A stretch of 64,000 nucleotides of DNA from Incurvaria masculella (lineage: Eukaryota; Arthropoda; Insecta; Lepidoptera; Incurvariidae). This document shows positions 50,208 through 60,646 of this stretch, one piece after another; the first letter of the stretch is position 1; each line of letters starts with the position of its first letter. The stretch covers positions 17,303,001-17,367,000 of the forward strand of contig OX335653.1 of NCBI GenBank assembly GCA_946894095.1, read 5' to 3'. The position numbers and the translations under genes were made by a program. The notes under the pieces were generated by a model. That model had not been told where the DNA came from. It saw nothing but the letters and a program-made list of their open reading frames with translations, and ran no database searches.

Positions 50208-53171
50208 TTAGGAAAGAAAGAAAGCTTTAAGATTTTTTTTGAACGCATGAATAGAGGGCGAATTTCGTACTGCAGGAGGTAGCTGATTCCACTGCCTTGC
50301 AGCGTGTACCGTGAAGGAGTCGGAATAGGCAGAAGATGAGTGCGAGGGAATAGAAAGAACCAAGGAGTCGGTTGATCTAAGTGGGAGACCATGTGAGCAG
50401 AGATATGTAAACCGATTCCTTAGGTATGAGGGAGCATTGGCGTCATTCAGGGTCATATAGAGGAGAGAAAGGACATGAGAGTTCCTGCGATGACGGATGT
50501 CGAGCCACTGAAGACGAGCACGAAATTCCGATACATGATCGTATTTACGTAGGCCAAAAATGTAACGGATACACAGGTTGAGAAGACGGTCAAGTTTATT
50601 CAGAAGCTCTTGAGTGAGGTCAAGGTAACACACATCGGCATAATCGAGTACAGGGAGAAGTAAGGTTTGTGCGAGAGTAATTTTGGTGGCGAATGGAATA
50701 AAGTTCTTCAATCTTTGCAGTGCGTGCATGCTAGCGAACATTTTGCGGCTTACTTGACTGACTTGTGGTTGCCAAGACAGAGTCTCGTCAATCAAGAGTC
50801 CCAGGTTTTTCACGCATTTCACAAAAGGGATAACGGTGCCATTGAACTGAAGAACTGGTAGGTCGTCTCGATTTAGCTTAGAAAGAAGTTTGGGAGTACC
50901 GATTATGATAGCCTGGGACTTGGAAGGATTGACCAGAAGGCCAAACCTCGAAGCCCAATTGTGTACTAAATCGAGATCAACATTCATTAGACCTAAATCA
51001 ATAGCAGCTTCATCAACACGAAAGTGTCTATACAGCTGCAAGTCATCGGCGTAGAGATGGTAGCGAGAAACTAGAATAGATACAATTTTGTTAATAAAAA
51101 TAGAGAAGAGTAAGGGAGAGAGTACACCGCCTTGAGGCACGCCAGCAGTTATGTCACACCAGTGGGAGTAAACATTATCTAATCGGGCACGTTGCTGGCG
51201 ACCACGAAGGTAAGATGAAAACCAACCTATTACTGGCTGAGAGATGTTGAGGGAAAAAAGTATGGCACAGAGAATGTCAAAATCGACAGAGTTAAAAGCA
51301 CTACTAAAATCTAACAAAACTAAAAGGGTGAGTTGTCTATCATCCATGGCAAGCCGGATATCGTCAGTAATTTTGACCAGAGCCGTTGTGGTGCTATGTG
51401 ATGGACGAAATCCAGATTGAAAGGGGTCAAGAAGATTATTTATAGAAAGATAGTTGGAAAGTTGAAAGTGAGCTACACGCTCGAGAACTTTAGAGAGAAA
51501 GGGTAAAATGGAAATAGGACGGTAGTCACTAAACACAGTGGGGCAAGCTTTTTTCGGTAATGGAATGACATAAGCATGTTTCCAAGCGTCAGGAAAACAA
51601 CCCGATACCAGAGAGTGATTAACAATATGTGTAATTATGGGTAAAATCAAGTCAAGTATCGGGATGAAGAGATCACGACTCATGTCATCACTACCAATTG
51701 CTTTGCTTTTAATGGAATTAATTATTTTACTTAATTCACTGTCGGAGACTTGGGTGAATTGAAAAGGTACGGGAGAATTATTTGACGGGTCTTGTGAAAG
51801 TAATTGACGAATTGTATTTGCTTTGTCGATAGGATCAATTGCTATCGGAGAAGCAGAGAAATGGCGATTGAGACCATCAAGGTCTATAGAGGAATTGATC
51901 CCAGAATTCGTTTTGCCAATACCCAGGGTTCTTAAGAATTTCCACATATCATTGGGAGAAGTATTTTCGATGGAATTGTGAATATGGCGGCGTTTGGCAT
52001 CCCTACACATCTTGTTACACCGATTTCTTGCACGCTTGTATTGTATTAGAATATCTTCGGAAGGTTGAAGCTTATGCTTGCGTTTTAGTGCGTCCCGCTT
52101 AGACATCATCCTGCGAATTTCATCAGTAAGCCAGGGAGCAGGTGCATGTTTGATTTTAATACTCCTAATCGGCGCATGCTTGTCATAAAGTTCTATGACA
52201 CTGGTTTTAAACGCATCGACCTTAGAATCAAGAGCATCAAGTCCAAATAGAGGTTCCCAATTAATTTTTGCTGCATCTTCTCTCAAGGCAACAACATCCA
52301 TTTGCGCAAAATTACGCAGCAATAATAATTTAGGTTTTTGTTTGGGAGGCTTGATTTTGTAGGACAAATATATGAGGTCATGGTGTGAAAAACCAGGAGC
52401 AATTAGCTGACCATGGGCACTAACAAGGTCATCACGAGACGTTAAAATTAAATCTAAAAGAGAACATGAGTCATGTATCTGATAAGTGGGCTGAAGGGGA
52501 AGAACATTAATATTTAAGGACATAATTATGTGGCGTAATTTAAGAGAGCGGCTATCGTTTTTGATTAAACATGTATTGAAGTCACCCATGATGACCAAAT
52601 GCGTGTATTCAAGGGCGAGAGGCTCCAAAACCTGCTCAAATATATTGAAATAATTAATACGCGGAGGACAGTAAAATACACCAAGCAATAATTTAGTATT
52701 ATTAAAATCAAGTTCCAGTATTATAAACTCAGCAGATTCAGAGTACTCAGAAGGAGATTTTGATATGAGTTTATAAGGGATATTACTTCTTAAATAAATT
52801 CCTACCCCTCCCCAACCTTTATTAGTGCGATCATTACGTATAAACTGGAAACCAGGAAGGCAGTAGAGAGTAGATGGAAGAGACGGTTTCAGAACAGTCT
52901 CAGAGACAAGAACTGCGTGAATATTGGGACTGGTAAATGTAGTTAGAAGATCATTATAATGGGCAGGAATGCTTTCAGCATTGATGTGGCAGACATTGAA
53001 ATTGTTTGGGTAAGACAAGAAAGTAGACTCCAGGAGATCGCTGAGATGAGATTGAGAATCAGAAGTATTAAGGCTAGGGATTAAATCTTCAGCATCACTA
53101 AATGGGTCCCCATGTGAGGATGAAGTAGAGTTGGCAGAAAAAAATGTATCCGTGTCAGAAGATATAGACAT
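50208..53171 (-). CDS. LINE ORF2: endonuclease / reverse transcriptase
   Basis: 987 residues. A 57-residue acidic, serine-rich N-terminal extension precedes an apurinic-type endonuclease: NVCHINAESI (~58), SETVLKP (~91), GDFNTCL (~197), SHHDLIYL (~265). Then a linker with basic residues (RRMMSKRDALKRKHK) and reverse transcriptase: SDYRPISILP (~545), LLDFSSAFNSVD (~633), GVPQGGVLSPLLFSIFIN (~683), catalytic YADD (~708). The thumb and the conserved end AARQWNQLPPAVR follow. No stop or frameshift, so it may encode active enzyme. The protein nicks target DNA and copies element RNA at the nick. Start chosen: the first ATG of the frame. Confidence 0.93.
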   Translation of the reverse strand: MSISSDTDTFFSANSTSSSHGDPFSDAEDLIPSLNTSDSQSHLSDLLESTFLSYPNNFNVCHINAESIPAHYNDLLTTFTSPNIHAVLVSETVLKPSLPSTLYCLPGFQFIRNDRTNKGWGGVGIYLRSNIPYKLISKSPSEYSESAEFIILELDFNNTKLLLGVFYCPPRINYFNIFEQVLEPLALEYTHLVIMGDFNTCLIKNDSRSLKLRHIIMSLNINVLPLQPTYQIHDSCSLLDLILTSRDDLVSAHGQLIAPGFSHHDLIYLSYKIKPPKQKPKLLLLRNFAQMDVVALREDAAKINWEPLFGLDALDSKVDAFKTSVIELYDKHAPIRSIKIKHAPAPWLTDEIRRMMSKRDALKRKHKLQPSEDILIQYKRARNRCNKMCRDAKRRHIHNSIENTSPNDMWKFLRTLGIGKTNSGINSSIDLDGLNRHFSASPIAIDPIDKANTIRQLLSQDPSNNSPVPFQFTQVSDSELSKIINSIKSKAIGSDDMSRDLFIPILDLILPIITHIVNHSLVSGCFPDAWKHAYVIPLPKKACPTVFSDYRPISILPFLSKVLERVAHFQLSNYLSINNLLDPFQSGFRPSHSTTTALVKITDDIRLAMDDRQLTLLVLLDFSSAFNSVDFDILCAILFSLNISQPVIGWFSSYLRGRQQRARLDNVYSHWCDITAGVPQGGVLSPLLFSIFINKIVSILVSRYHLYADDLQLYRHFRVDEAAIDLGLMNVDLDLVHNWASRFGLLVNPSKSQAIIIGTPKLLSKLNRDDLPVLQFNGTVIPFVKCVKNLGLLIDETLSWQPQVSQVSRKMFASMHALQRLKNFIPFATKITLAQTLLLPVLDYADVCYLDLTQELLNKLDRLLNLCIRYIFGLRKYDHVSEFRARLQWLDIRHRRNSHVLSLLYMTLNDANAPSYLRNRFTYLCSHGLPLRSTDSLVLSIPSHSSSAYSDSFTVHAARQWNQLPPAVRNSPSIHAFKKNLKAFFLS

Positions 53172-54009
53172 GGAATGGTATTTAAATATACAGCGATAAA
53201 AATTTATTATATATATAAAATAGATAGATATGTATATATATATTAATATTAATATATAACTAATATACTAAACTAAGAGACACAGAAATGTTCCACGAAT
53301 CGCAGACTATTAATTAACTAGCGGCACCTCGCTCACGATATCCCGCTGGCAGATTACAAGATATGTCACAGAACATATGTAAACACACAAATTGGATGAC
53401 AAGTAACAGAAATACACACAATAAAGAAGCAGCCAAGCAAAAGAAAAAAAAAAGAAAACAAAATAATACAAAAAACATTAGATGTCCACGCAAGACATTA
53501 AACATTTAACAGTTTAAGCAAAAGTGTATATCAGGATAAAATACAGTTAAACACAGGTTAGTGAAAGGCATTACATTTATCAGAGTGATCCAGGCGTGAT
53601 ATAATAGAATGAAGCCAACTATACCAAAAGTCATCTATATTCATGAACAAGGCTAATCATTTACTTCCCTATTATTGAAATAAATTAAAGTAATGCGATT
53701 ACACATAAAAAATAAATAAACATAAAAGTTAAAGATATCATGGTTACACTCAAAAACAAGCCCAAACAATAAATTAAAGTACAGATTTGTCATACATATG
53801 AGATGGCTATATGGCTAAGGACTTGCTTTGCCTTTAGAAACAATAAGAAAAAGTAAACTGTCAAATGTTGCATGCTTGCATAGAATCTGTGCATAGAATA
53901 TCGAATAAAGAACAGATTGCTTGCTTGCACAGAAAAGTTATAAAACAGCAAAGTTTTTACGTTTCAATATTGCCAAAGTTAGCAAATAACAGGACAGGAG
54001 CACTAGACT
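53172..54009 (-). other. inter-ORF spacer of the LINE
   Basis: 838 bp, AT-rich, with a (TA)n-like run at 53203-53270 and no frame of use. Most two-ORF LINEs have overlapping or closely spaced ORFs, so either this is a family trait, an insertion lies here, or ORF1 and ORF2 come from two elements. Confidence 0.6.
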
Positions 54010-54831
54010 TCACTTTCTTGAACCCTTCTCCGGAGCTTTCTTATCGCCCGGGCGTTGCCCAGAGCGTGTCGCGCGTGCTGCTCCAATGCCAGCTACCGTC
54101 GACGCATCACCGCCGGTGGACGAGGCCGGTATCGCAGCCTCAAGCTCCCGCAACCGCCCCATCGACCGTACCCGGTGGCGGACTCCATCGGGCATCATCA
54201 CGTGGATAAGGGCGTCATGCGTCCAGGACTTAGACACACCAAAGACACGCCGGGCCTCAGTGAAAATCTTGTGACGACTCTCCGTGAGGAACTCTGAGAT
54301 GGAGGCTCCTGTGCCCTTCAGCACCGTTTTCTTCCTCCAAACTTGTGCCCGCACGTCTAGCGAGCAAAATTTAACCAAGACTGGGCGTTTGTGATTTCCA
54401 CCCGTCGGACTACGTCCAAGCCGGTGGCAGACGCTAATAATTGCCGCACCGCACTGAGGTAAGTTCATCTTGCCAGTTAGGTTGTTGATCAAGTCAATCG
54501 TATTTTCACCTTCTTTCTCTTCAATGCCATGGAAAAGTAAAATTTTTCTCCTTGACTTGGTTTCCAGGGCGTCGAGTCGCTCATCGAAGGATGCAAACTG
54601 CCGACGCAAACAGCCGATGGCCTTCCAAACCAGATCTTGGAACAGTCTAAGGTCGGCTGCAATCTGCTGGCGTACCGTTGGCGTCACACTGCCCGAGACG
54701 GCCGACTGCTGGTCGGACAAAGCAGTGTCGACTGCATCAGCAGCATCGAGGCGCGCGTGGAGCTGCGCGAGCCCGCTCTTGAGATCCGCCTCCAGCCGAG
54801 AGATCTCTTCCAATGGATTATTAGAAGTCAT
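54010..54831 (-). CDS. LINE ORF1 RNA-binding protein
   Basis: 273 residues. An N-terminal coiled-coil-like region (EEISRLEADLKSGLAQLHARLDA, later LRRQFASFDERLDALETK) is followed by a fold like L1/CR1 ORF1 RRM regions: KILLFHGIEEKEGENT, VCHRLGRSPTG, RPVLVKFCSLDVRAQVWRK. The C-terminal tail is basic (SGQRPGDKKAPEKGSRK). Expected role: chaperone binding element RNA. No CCHC knuckles. The frame is intact, with the start at the first ATG. Confidence 0.85.
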   Translation of the reverse strand: MTSNNPLEEISRLEADLKSGLAQLHARLDAADAVDTALSDQQSAVSGSVTPTVRQQIAADLRLFQDLVWKAIGCLRRQFASFDERLDALETKSRRKILLFHGIEEKEGENTIDLINNLTGKMNLPQCGAAIISVCHRLGRSPTGGNHKRPVLVKFCSLDVRAQVWRKKTVLKGTGASISEFLTESRHKIFTEARRVFGVSKSWTHDALIHVMMPDGVRHRVRSMGRLRELEAAIPASSTGGDASTVAGIGAARATRSGQRPGDKKAPEKGSRK

Positions 54832-55472
54832 TATTTGAAAATTAAGTGCAGAGAGGTGAAAACGTGACAGTGTTTGTGTGATTATTAAAGTTTTTATCGA
54901 CCAGCGGGGAAGTGAGCCAGCACTAAACCATCGACACTTCAGGTACTTGTCTCTTACCTGAATAAGTATATGTAGTTTTTACACGGAAAAAACCTTTTAT
55001 TTTAATAAAAACATTAAAAATACAAAGAGCTCAATATAGTTCGACTTTTTTGGTTGCCTACCCGCACAAAAAAAAAAGTAGGAAGCGTATTCGAAATTTC
55101 AGCTGAATAAACAATGAATAAGAGACCTTTTCGCATCATCCGTTATCCAAGTCAATTGACAGCGATGCAGTGGGCAGGTGAGCAGGAGGCTAATTCTAGC
55201 GCTACTTAGTTCACTACTAATTACACACTCCCGAATGCTCACTGAATCGTACCTTCCGGCCTATTCTGGTGCATATACGTATTGCTTATAGAAATGGATA
55301 TGGATATTTCGTTATCGCTTAATTCGGAAACACATGGAAATGTTTCATTTCGTGCCACTCATTCCATATAATGCTGCGATCGATTGCCAGAATACCAAAG
55401 TAATGTCAAAGTGAATTTCTCTCCTTAGAACACCCCTGATTTATCGACTCGGGTCTCCCTGAATTGACCTCC

Positions 55473-55663
55473 TGCAGACCTATTCCTGAAATTCCGTAAT
55501 CAGGAATCCTGAGCTAACAGCTTTTGTAGCTGTTTTTAAAGCGATGTTTTCGACGGAAAACCGAATGGAAATTTCATGCTCCGGAATCTTTTCGTCAAGA
55601 AAAGTTTCTAGACTCAGGATTCCTGATTCCTGATTACGGAATCCCAGGAATAGGCCTGCTGGT
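55473..55663. mobile_element. GCAGGCCTATTCCT foldback MITE, copy 3
   Basis: CTGCAGACCTATTCCTGAAATTCCGTAATCAGGAATCCTGAG and the inverted CTGATTACGGAATCCCAGGAATAGGCCTGCTG. Inside, CTTTTCGTCAAGAAAAG forms a small hairpin. Confidence 0.85.
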
Positions 55664-55910
55664 CTAAAGTGGAACAAGTTCAACTCAGTCGATAAAAACA
55701 TTGTTGGCGCCACTGCTATGGGTTTTATCGTGCCGTGCGATGCCACCGTTTGTCCCTTCGGCAATACGAAATTGGTTTTTTTCTGTTCATTTTGACCCAA
55801 TGTGGAAAACTACTGCTTTCAACATGCAAGAGTTTTGGCAATGTTTCAAAGTGTAAACTTGTAACTCTACCGATTTCTTAACGTAACGAACATTAACACA
55901 TTAGTTCTTC

Positions 55911-56400
55911 TTAAGGTGGCCCTTCCCGGCGGGACTAACTCATTCGCGGCCAAGGTATAAAACCGTGCTATTGCGCTCTGGGACCTTCTCTGTTTTAAAG
56001 AAAAAGACAGGCTCCGTGATGGTGAGGATGCAAAATGTACACAAAGCAGACAATGTGCATAGTGTAAGATTTGGTAAGATTTACAAAACAATAATAATTA
56101 CAAAACGACTTTTAGCTAAAAGTCAATCCCGACCGCTGTAGTAAAAAATCTAACAAAAACCAAATTGATTATAAATCTTCATGAAACAAGCTAGGTCCGA
56201 TGCATATTTTTTTAAGATGTTTTTATTTTATCGTTAAGTAATCCACCTTACTAATAGTAATACACTTTCGGACCTCATAACTTAGAAACCAAACACTACT
56301 TTACAATGCCAATGGTCATCAGACATCTAATTCGATCAAATAAAGCTGTTTTGAGTATAATTTTGGATCTCTGACAATGCATGCACATGATCTTCATGAG
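55911..56400 (+). mobile_element. TTAA-flanked MITE, right end lost (copy C)
   Basis: TTAA|GGTGGCCCTTCCCGGCGGGACTAACTC, GACAGGCTCCGTGATGGTGAGGATGC, and the body through CATCAGACATCTAATTCGATCAAATAAAGCTG to GATCTTCATGAGATATC; no right terminal repeat. Confidence 0.82.
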
Positions 56401-56842
56401 ATATCAGAGGAAATTGGTTTTTTTTTTATTTAAAGTAGCAAAATCTCGCTTTTTTTTTACACAAATGATACTTCATTTCCTTTTGCACTTTCGAGGGGAT
56501 AAGCACACTATGGTATTAAATATTTTGTTTATAAAAACCTGACGTACTCGTATTTAAATGTGAATCGTTACTATTATTAAACGAAGTTTTCCAAAGTGTT
56601 CAATTAGTACCGCCACAGTCCAAAGTCCTTCAACAAAAATCCCCAATTAAATTTAGCCAGAAAGTCCCCTCCGCTTCCAGGCAATCCCCTTCCCCCCAGA
56701 TCGCTAAATTTGAGAGGCTTCGTTCTATGCGACGAGACGGCCCACAAAGTTTGGGCACCCCATAGCATCGGTCAAGGTTCCGTTGCCCCTAGTAATTAAT
56801 CCATACGGCTTCAAAGGCTTCGTTAATTGCACTGAACGTATA

Positions 56843-57117
56843 GTTTTTAAGTCTCCGTACTCAAAGAGTGCCAACCGAACCCTATTACTAAGCCCCGCTG
56901 TCCGTCCGTCCGTCCGTCCGTCCGTCCGTCCGTCCGTCAGTCACAGGGCTGTATCTCATAATCCGTAATAGGTAGGCAGCCGAAATTTTCACAGAGTGTG
57001 TATTTATTTTGCGGCTCTAACAACAAATATATAACATTTAAGAATAATGAAAATTAAAGAGAAAAATAGTACGGAACCCTTCGTTTGCGAGTACAACTCG
57101 CATTTGGCCGGTTTTTT
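56843..57117 (+). repeat. GGGTTCC repeat, full length
   Basis: TTTTTAAGTCTCCGTACTC (diverged start) to GCATTTGGCCGGTTTTTT, with a nearly pure (CCGT)n run at 56902-56937. Confidence 0.84.
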
Positions 57118-57261
57118 GTAATTTAATCAAGGTTAATGCCAGACCTATGTATAGATGCTTTTGGATGTCTGTTTCCATGTTGGTATTTTTGTATGGTTTC
57201 AAACCAGCGAGCAGGCAGGACGGGAAATAAACGTCTTACTGTGGTTAGTTCGATTTCGAAT

Positions 57262-57462
57262 TCGGGACGCGCAACATTGAATGTTCGCTGCACTAAACAC
57301 CGTCCTGGAAAGTTCTTACGTGTCGCTGGAACTCGAGAAAATTAGTATGAAGCGAATTCGTAAGTGAACTCACTCGCCGACATTGTATGTTAAAGTGGTA
57401 CGCCGCCCCCTTGCAAACTAGTTTTACTTGGTATTTCCGTCCTTCCATGCTCGCTGTTTCGA
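57262..57462 (+). repeat. GC-rich dispersed repeat, longest copy
   Basis: CGCGCAACATTG...GTGTCGCTGGAACTCGAGAAAATTAG...GAATTCGTAAGTGAACTCACTCGCCG...TTCCGTCCTTCCATGCTCGCTG gives the reference order for the other copies. Confidence 0.55.
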
Positions 57463-57464
57463 AC

Positions 57465-57667
57465 CCAATTCGCAATATTGAGGTGTTCTCCCTGCGGCAA
57501 CATGCGGTTAAATTATCAGCAGCACCCGAAACAAATCTGTTCCGTCCCGAGTTGCTTTTGTTTGACTTCCATCGGAATTCCCTCCGAGACATCTGGATCG
57601 GAAGTGGGATCCCAGCGAGTGCGATCCACTGTTAGTCAGACGTGTCTAACAAGATTTGCGTACGTTT
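57465..57667 (+). repeat. segmental duplicate, copy 1
   Basis: CGCAATATTGAGGTGTTC...GCAC(C/T)CGA.ACAAATCTGTTCCG.CCCGAGTTGCTTTTGTTTGACTTCCATCGG...GATCTGGATCGGAAGTGGGAT-like sequence is repeated at 58368-58640. The TTAA MITE at 57668 interrupts copy 1. Confidence 0.78.
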
Positions 57668-58216
57668 TTAAGGTGGCCCTTTCCGGCGGGACTAACTCAT
57701 TCGCGGGCACGGTACAAAAACGTGCTAGTGCGCTCTGGGACCTTCTTTGTTTCAAAGAAAAAGACAGGCTCCGTGATGAGGAGGATACAACACGTCCACA
57801 GAGCAGTTAATGCGCATAGTGTTTGATTTGGTAAGATTTAAGAATACAATTATTACAAAACGACTTATAGCTAAAAGTAAATCACGACAGCTGTGTTAAA
57901 AATCAAAGAAAAACCAAATTGATTAAAAATCTTTATGAAACGAGCTAGGTCTGATGACTAATATTTTTTAAATGTTTTTATTTTATCGTTGAGTAATCCA
58001 CCTCCAAAGTTATTCGGAAAATGCGCGAAAAATTCGAACTTTCGGGCCTTATAACTTAGAAACAAAACACTATTTTACAATGCCAATGGTCATCAGACAT
58101 ATCGTTTGATGAAATAAAGCTGTTTTGAGTACAATTTTTAATTCTCTGATAAGAAATATGCGCATGATCTTCTTTCCACGTTTGTATGGGGAGTTGAACG
58201 GGAAGTTCCACCTTAA
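57668..58216 (+). mobile_element. TTAA-flanked MITE, full-length copy D
   Basis: TTAA|GGTGGCCCTTTCCGGCGGG to GAAGTTCCACC|TTAA, 549 bp with the target duplication. The paralogous site at about 58635-58650 reads CGTTTTAAATTCAGCGAG without the insert. Confidence 0.88.
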
Positions 58217-58367
58217 TTCAGTGAATGATGCTTTGAACCCCACTGCTGTTTCATCTAACCATTACTAGACAGCGTAAAACCACCGAATTGGTGGGTTTCC
58301 TCACGATGATTTCCTTGGATTTATTGGCGAGTAAAAGTATTATGTGCGTCGCAAAATCGCAATATTA

Positions 58368-58650
58368 AGGTGTTCAAAATTTCAAAGTGGCGGCAGCGGT
58401 TTCGAATACTTTGATGCGTCATAACAGACCTGGTTTTCATTTACAGATTCTTCGGTCTCACTGCGGAACCCTGCATTTAAATCATCGGCAGCTTCCGAGA
58501 CAAATCTGTTCCGCTCCGAGTTGCTTTTGTTTGACTTCCATCGGAATTCCCGAAATCTGGATCGGAAGTGGGATAGCAGCGAGTGTGATGACATTCGCTG
58601 TTGATTCGGCGTGCTCTGACAAGATTTGCATACGTTTTAAATTCAGCGAG
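58368..58650 (+). repeat. segmental duplicate, copy 2 (empty site)
   Basis: Counterpart of 57465-57667 with an additional ~80 bp near 58390-58450. It contains a single TTAA where copy 1 holds the MITE. Confidence 0.75.
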
Positions 58651-59340
58651 TCTGCGATTTCTGTGAGCTTCGTTTAAGATTCATTCAAAGCGCGTCGTGC
58701 AATTGCAAATTGCAGGACTTGTGGGAACTTGTAACGAAGCTACGAATGCACGGTGCAAAAGACCGCAAGTAGGGACATTGTTAAAACAACGTCAATTGTA
58801 TCCAATATAGAATAGTCCGGTAATTAACCATTGAGATATATGTACCTAATAGAAAACGTTGAAATTTGAAACAGCGAACATATGTACATAGAGCCCTTCA
58901 AAAAAATTTCACGAAAAGAAATCCAAAGTGGGCGAATTATCCGAAATGTTTCAATATTAAGATTCTGATCTTTTACATTTAGGTAACAAAATAATTTATA
59001 ACAATGCATACAAACTGGCACCCATAGTCTGGGTTACTTTATTGTTTGTTAATTTTGTGTGTTTACCTATTCTTCTTTTTGTCCAAGTAAGTGACTACAT
59101 GTGTAAATTTATTATTGGTGCTGAGTGTGACCGTTTACTCAATCATTGTTATCTTTATTTATTAATCTACCTCTACTATAAAATAAAATAAAACATACTC
59201 CACCGGACATCCAGCTGAGTTGTTCTAAGTAAATTAAAGCAAGGCTATAAACATTTAAACGGTAATCAATCCCGTGAATTCTCTAAATTTCAAATCACAC
59301 TTTATTGTATTATCGTGAAATATTCGTTAAATCAATATAA
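58651..59340. other. AT-rich, no gene recognised
   Basis: Nothing recognised. Confidence 0.3.
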
Positions 59341-59362
59341 AAAAAAACATTAACAAAAAAAA

Positions 59363-59956
59363 AAACCGACTTCAAAGAAAAAGCACTAAAAAGTAAAAAA
59401 TAATTTCCATTTTTGTAGTTACGATTTTTGTTATTTTTTGAGTCGGCGTCAGCCGGGCACGCGCTGCGCCAATCAAGAGAACCTTGGCTACCTTGGCTGA
59501 CACCGACTCAAAAAATAACAAAAATCGTAACTACAAAAATGGAAATAATTTTTTACTTTTTAGTGCTTTTTCTTTGAAGTCGGTTATTTTTTTTGTAATT
59601 TTTTTTAATTTGTTTATTTTTAGTAAATCTCAAGTACACTTACTAATTTGGACACGTCCTTTCCAATAAAAAAGGAATCACCGAAATCGGTTGGCGTTAT
59701 ATTGAGTTATTCGTCCATTTGTCGCGCAATCTTAATACAAATTTAAGACTTATATGATTTTCTCATGGATATTATTGTGAGAACTTAACCAAATTAAAAT
59801 GGGACCACTTGGGAAGCACTAGCTTTAATTTAAAAAAATAATCATCAAAATCGGTTCACCCAGGCAAAAGTTATGAGGTAACAAGCATAAAAAAAACAAA
59901 AAAAAAAAACATACAGACGAATTGATAACCTCCTCCTTTTTTTGAAGTCGGTTAAA
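59363..59956. mobile_element. CCGACTTCAAA-ended element with foldback
   Basis: AACCGACTTCAAAG-type sequence starts the region, and TTTGAAGTCGGTTAAAAA occurs at both 59570-59585 and 59938-59956. The right part carries CATCAAAATCGGTTCACCCAGGCAAAAGTTATGAGGTAACAAGCAT and CAGACGAATTGATAACCTCCTCC, which from memory is a common lepidopteran repeat. Fragments of this end occur at 3.07, 18.4 and 19.95 kb. Boundaries between the foldback and the repeat are uncertain. Confidence 0.65.
59365..59584. repeat. long inverted repeat, 90-bp arms
   Basis: Arms 59365-59454 and 59495-59584 differ at only about two positions by my reading, with a 40-base GC-rich spacer. The RNA would form a long hairpin. Confidence 0.92.
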
Positions 59957-60102
59957 AATGTAAAGAAATAGGGATAGATAGACGGCGGGCGGAATTTGCT
60001 GCACTGATGTGGGGGCGGGCTGGTGGCGAGCGAGCCTTTCAGGGTGGAAAGGATGAGGGCTGGTTAATAAGAGGAACAATGTTTGTTCATTATATATGCT
60101 TA

Positions 60103-60420
60103 ATAGACATGGACGGCTAATACCACACCCACAGTCTTGATATTAGCCCGACTAGGGCCTTCCATTTATGAGCACGCCTACATTGAACTGGACGGACAAT
60201 TTCTCATTGCCACTTCGATCATATTTCAAACCGATGCGATGGTACCAACCCGAGCGGTTTTATCGGGGAAGTACAGTGTCAAATGAAATCCGAACCATGG
60301 AACAGCTCGCATTCGTGACGAAATGCAATTATCCAACTCGGAAAGAAAGAAAGTGGTGCATTGGACCGGGAGGGGATTTAAACCCAGCTCTCTGGCATGC
60401 AAGGAAACTCTAAGTTATTC
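60103..60420 (-). mobile_element. tRNA-headed SINE, diverged
   Basis: GGACGGCTAATACCACACCC...TTGATATTAGCCCG stem-loop, body, tRNA-type spacer CTCGCATTCGTGACGAAATGCAATTATCCAACTCGG and a B-box-like GGGTTTAAATCC in reverse. Confidence 0.75.
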
Positions 60421-60442
60421 AGGGAAAGGTTATATTGGATAG

Positions 60443-60646
60443 AAAAAAAAAACCGGCCAAGTGCGAGTCGGACTTGCACACGAAGGGTTGCGTACCATCG
60501 TACAAGATTTAACGCAAAAAAAATCACGTTTCAGCTGCCTACCTATTACGGTTCATCAGATACAGCCCTGTGACAGACGGACGGACGGATAGCGGAGGCT
60601 TAGTAATAGGGTTCCGTTTTCACCCTTTCGGTACGGAACCCTAAAA
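60443..60646 (-). repeat. GGGTTCC repeat, AT-rich middle deleted
   Basis: AACCGGCCAAGTGCGAGTCGGACTTGCACACGAAGGG...AAATCACG joined to TTTCAGCTGCCTACC...TTTCGGTACGGAACCCTAAAAA; about 90 bp missing. Confidence 0.84.

Larger units (their letters stand above)
49841..54950 (-). mobile_element. near-complete CR1/jockey-group LINE
   Basis: ORF1 (54010-54831), an 838-bp spacer, ORF2 (50208-53171), then a ~360-bp 3' UTR ending in TATATAAATAAATAAATA at 49841. Both long frames are intact. The 5' boundary is uncertain; the sequence upstream of ORF1 seems to continue as leader to about 54,950. ORF1 without zinc knuckles plus the endonuclease motif SHHDLIYL points to the CR1/Kiri/Daphne side of the jockey group rather than jockey itself, but I cannot fix the clade. 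No clear target duplication was found. Confidence 0.88.

Noticed and set aside
49841..53171. Jockey-type assignment of the LINE
   Set aside because: ORF1 lacks the CCHC knuckles usual in jockey, and the endonuclease carries SHHDLIYL as in CR1/Kiri-like elements; left as CR1/jockey group.
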